From Pseudooceanicola atlanticus (lineage in GTDB: Bacteria; Pseudomonadota; Alphaproteobacteria; Rhodobacterales; Rhodobacteraceae): 64,000 nt of DNA. The DNA lies in the NCBI RefSeq assembly GCF_000768315.1, contig NZ_AQQX01000009.1:60028-124027 (forward strand), given 5' to 3'. The position numbers and the translations under genes were made by a program. The notes under the pieces are model-generated. The model worked only from the letters and a program-made list of their open reading frames with translations, was not told the DNA's origin and made no database searches. This document shows, one piece after another, positions 61,521 through 64,000 of this stretch. Position 1 is the first letter of the stretch, and every line of letters begins with the position of its first letter.

Positions 61521-64000
61521 ATGGCCACATTTCGACTGACGACGAACGACGACAACATCTCGGGAACGCCCGGGAGCGACATACTCGAGGTTCCCAACAA
61601 CAACGCGAACCTTGTGGGCACGGACATCGTGGCTCTGGGCGCTGGACACGACGTTGCTCTGTTCGAACGCTCGTCCGCGATCGCGTTTTCCTATGAACGT
61701 ATGGCCGGATTTTCCGGGATCGACGAACTGGACGCAACTGCAGGCAGTTCTGCCTTCTTCTCTGTCAGCGACGACTTTATGTCCCAGTCTGACAGCAACA
61801 CCCTGACTTTCACCTTCGACGGCGATCCGTTTTCCTTGGACCTGCGGGATCTTTCAGCCGGTTTCGGCAATGTGATCTTGAACGGCACCGGCCAAGTTGC
61901 CTTGTTTGACGCAAACCAAGCCGTTCAGATGGCGACCGGCATATCTGGCCATGTGACCGGTGGAACTTTTAATGATTCGATCACTGGCAGCACGGCAAAT
62001 GACGTCTTCACCGGCGGTGACGGAGAAGATGTTCTCTCTGGTGGAACAGGCGCCAACACAGTCACTGGCGGTGACGGGTTCGATCGTTTCGTGGTGTCGC
62101 AAGGCGAATCTCTGACCGTTACAGATTTTGCCGGGAACGAAGGGTTCGAGCAGATCGATCTGCGGGCCTTCGCCGGATTGAACTTTGGCGATCTGACGAT
62201 CACGAACGTATCTGGTAACGCACGCGTGACACTGACAGGGGGGACGACCGTCAACCTTGCTGGCGTTGCAGCAGGGACGCTCTCAGACAAAGATTTCCTT
62301 TTTGCCGGACAGACCGAGAGCAAGTATTTTGTCCTGCTGGAGGGACCTGACAATTTCGTTGGTGGTGCAGGTGACGATGTTGTCGAATTCATAGGCTCCA
62401 GTGCTCAACTCAGTGCAGCCGAAGACAATGTGAATGGCGGCGCCGGGATTGATACGCTCCTGGTGTATGGCAGCAACCGTAGCCTAGGACCTGCCTTCAC
62501 GGATGCTCTGACGTCGATCGAAATAATCGACCTGACGAACGCGTCAGGCACACATGAGGTGACCGTTTCGGCGTCCCATGTTGCAAGTGCCGAAGACGGC
62601 ATCGTCACCATCAAGTTCGGAAACAGCATCATTGGCTCGCTCGATACCGCGACTATTGGGTCTGCTGAGGCGGTGGTTCTGGAGGGAGCCGGATCGGTGA
62701 CCCTTCGCGATATCGCAGGCCAAGGCATCACGATTTCGGACAACGCTAACGGTACCGTAATCGGCCAGAATAAAAACGATACGATTCTCGGCGGCAATGG
62801 AAATGATGTCATTTCCGGATCCGGTGGGCATGACACTTTGAAAGGTGGCGCCGGAAACGACACGATAGATGGCGGTGAAGGGTCGGACGAAATCACGGCC
62901 GGAACCGGAACAAACCAAGTGACAGGCGGCGACGGCACAGACCGCTTTATCATTACTCCCGGCGAGACCGTTACAATCACCGATTTCGGCGGATCGGCGA
63001 CTTACGAATTCCTCGATCTACGGGCCCTTGCCGGTGTCAGCTTCGGCGACCTGACGATCACGGCAAACGGCGGGAATGCCCGTGTCGAAGCACCAGATGG
63101 CAGCGTCATAATTCTATCGGGTGTGGCGGCCGGTACGCTGAGTGCCGCAGATTTCGTGATGCCCGGCCAGGACACTCCGATGCTGTTCACCCTGACCGAC
63201 GGAGCCGATGTCTTCACGGGCGGCAGTGCTGCTGACGTCTTTGACCTTCTTGGGACGATCAGTCAGCTTGATGCAAACGTTGACGTTCTCAATGGCGGTG
63301 CAGGTATCGATGTGCTGCGCATCAATGGCGAAGATCGGGTCTTGGGCGAGGTACGACTGGATGCGCTGAACAGGGTCGAAGTCGTGGACCTAACGAACGC
63401 GACCGGCACACACGACATCGCAATCGACGCCGCCAACGCTAACAGTTCTGATACTGGTGCTCTAACGGTTCGCTTCGGCAATTCTCCGATGTTCCTGAAC
63501 ACCGGCGGCGTGACGTCGGCTAGCCAGGTGATCCTGGATGGCTCCGGATTGGTCACCCTCTCCAGCGGGACCCCTGGTCAGATGCTGACCATTGGGGACA
63601 ATGTCGGTGGGAATATCCAAACCGGCAATGATGCAACGGTCGTAATTGGTGGAGCACTAGGCGATACCGTCATAGCTGACGAAGGCGATGATACAATTAT
63701 CGGCAACGGCGGAAATGACAGCCTGCGTGGCGGCGAAGGCAACGATAGCCTGGAAGGCGGCGAAGGCAACGACACACTCGAAGGCGGTAGTGGCAATGAC
63801 ATTCTTGTCGGCGGGCGTGGAGCCAACCGTCTAGATGGCGGAGAGGGCTATGACCAGTACGTCATCGAAGCCGGCGCGGGCGGCACCGTCATCGCAGATT
63901 ACGATCCCGACAACTTTGTGGAACGTATTGATCTTACGGCCCTGACGAGCCTGCGCGGCCTGGTGGATCTGACCTTCACCAATGAAGGCGCCAATGTCCG
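61521..64000 (+). CDS. Large modular RTX protein (3), 3' end outside window
   Basis: Open from ATG 61521 to the window end without a stop: at least 826 residues. A short N-terminal region (about 1-180) is followed by three related modules. Their D-[RQ]-[FY]-[VI] landmarks are at 62082, 62940 and 63852, so the period is 286-304 residues. Modules pair RTX nonapeptides (GGNGNDVISGSGGHDTL; GGEGNDSLEGGEGNDTLEGG) with a beta-rich unit carrying IDLRAFAGLNFGDLTIT and VVDLTNATGTHD-type motifs. This fits a repetitive surface or S-layer-like protein or adhesin exported by type I secretion. There is no signal peptide. An AAGAAGG is a weak ribosome site. Confidence 0.85.
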   Translation, partial: MATFRLTTNDDNISGTPGSDILEVPNNNANLVGTDIVALGAGHDVALFERSSAIAFSYERMAGFSGIDELDATAGSSAFFSVSDDFMSQSDSNTLTFTFDGDPFSLDLRDLSAGFGNVILNGTGQVALFDANQAVQMATGISGHVTGGTFNDSITGSTANDVFTGGDGEDVLSGGTGANTVTGGDGFDRFVVSQGESLTVTDFAGNEGFEQIDLRAFAGLNFGDLTITNVSGNARVTLTGGTTVNLAGVAAGTLSDKDFLFAGQTESKYFVLLEGPDNFVGGAGDDVVEFIGSSAQLSAAEDNVNGGAGIDTLLVYGSNRSLGPAFTDALTSIEIIDLTNASGTHEVTVSASHVASAEDGIVTIKFGNSIIGSLDTATIGSAEAVVLEGAGSVTLRDIAGQGITISDNANGTVIGQNKNDTILGGNGNDVISGSGGHDTLKGGAGNDTIDGGEGSDEITAGTGTNQVTGGDGTDRFIITPGETVTITDFGGSATYEFLDLRALAGVSFGDLTITANGGNARVEAPDGSVIILSGVAAGTLSAADFVMPGQDTPMLFTLTDGADVFTGGSAADVFDLLGTISQLDANVDVLNGGAGIDVLRINGEDRVLGEVRLDALNRVEVVDLTNATGTHDIAIDAANANSSDTGALTVRFGNSPMFLNTGGVTSASQVILDGSGLVTLSSGTPGQMLTIGDNVGGNIQTGNDATVVIGGALGDTVIADEGDDTIIGNGGNDSLRGGEGNDSLEGGEGNDTLEGGSGNDILVGGRGANRLDGGEGYDQYVIEAGAGGTVIADYDPDNFVERIDLTALTSLRGLVDLTFTNEGANV

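Noticed and set aside
63700..63840. CRISPR-like regular short repeats
   Set aside because: They are in-frame RTX nonapeptide codons, with imperfect 27-base period and no spacers.
1..64000. Insertion sequence, prophage or tRNA-linked island
   Set aside because: No transposase, integrase, phage gene or tRNA was found; the AT-rich RTX region has no visible attachment site inside the window.

Overview
The window reads as chromosome of a high-GC marine alphaproteobacterium, most probably order Rhodobacterales (roseobacter group). The support is family content: a DddQ-type DMSP lyase, the hisS-hisZ-hisG run, a class II (B12) ribonucleotide reductase, a Hint_2 protein, DUF1489 and DUF938 proteins, xdhABC next to a BMP-type nucleoside ABC transporter, etfBA, and compact operons joined by ATGA or GTGA overlaps. 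No rRNA, tRNA, CRISPR array, transposase or integrase was recognised. The first gene is cut at its 5' end and the last at its 3' end.

Layout. 1-4.8 kb: a redox or cupin cluster (secreted cupin, PQQ-type sugar dehydrogenase, LysR regulator, periplasmic double-CMD protein, Rossmann NADP oxidoreductase, second cupin) with related 15-bp palindromes in front of two of the genes. 5.2-11.8 kb: rpsD with a near-consensus promoter, a Hint protein, an LpxR-like barrel, a CMD protein, an agmatinase-type ureohydrolase, a DMSP lyase and a DUF808 membrane protein. 11.9-23.1 kb: housekeeping genes nrdJ, DUF1489, hisS-hisZ-hisG, slyX, a low-complexity lipoprotein and dnaE.

23.2-35.5 kb: two co-directional operons, pxpBCA (5-oxoproline hydrolysis) and xdhABC plus a four-gene BMP-type ABC transporter (purine or nucleoside uptake and oxidation). 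35.5-42.9 kb: an acyl-CoA catabolic block around a GntR regulator: CoA-transferase A/B and one enoyl-CoA hydratase on the minus strand; CaiB-type CoA-transferase, a second enoyl-CoA hydratase, a DAO-type oxidoreductase, DUF938 and a CxxC CMD protein on the plus strand. 43.2-55.5 kb: a DMGDH-like FAD/GcvT enzyme, a hypothetical gene, gamma-glutamyltranspeptidase, etfBA, a DUF849 (BKACE) enzyme, GntR-tcuA-tcuB, and purU.

55.7-64 kb: three consecutive RTX (calcium-binding repeat) genes, visibly more AT-rich than the rest. Two share a C-terminal half and end in a type I secretion-like acidic plus hydrophobic tail; the third is built of modules of about 290-300 residues and runs off the end.

The least expected signal is a short dispersed repeat with three recognisable copies, one of which lies in frame inside xdhB and seems to encode a loop of that enzyme. 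Other candidates for follow-up are the RTX locus, the LysR palindrome regulon and the DUF849-GntR-TcuAB module. No defence system was seen.
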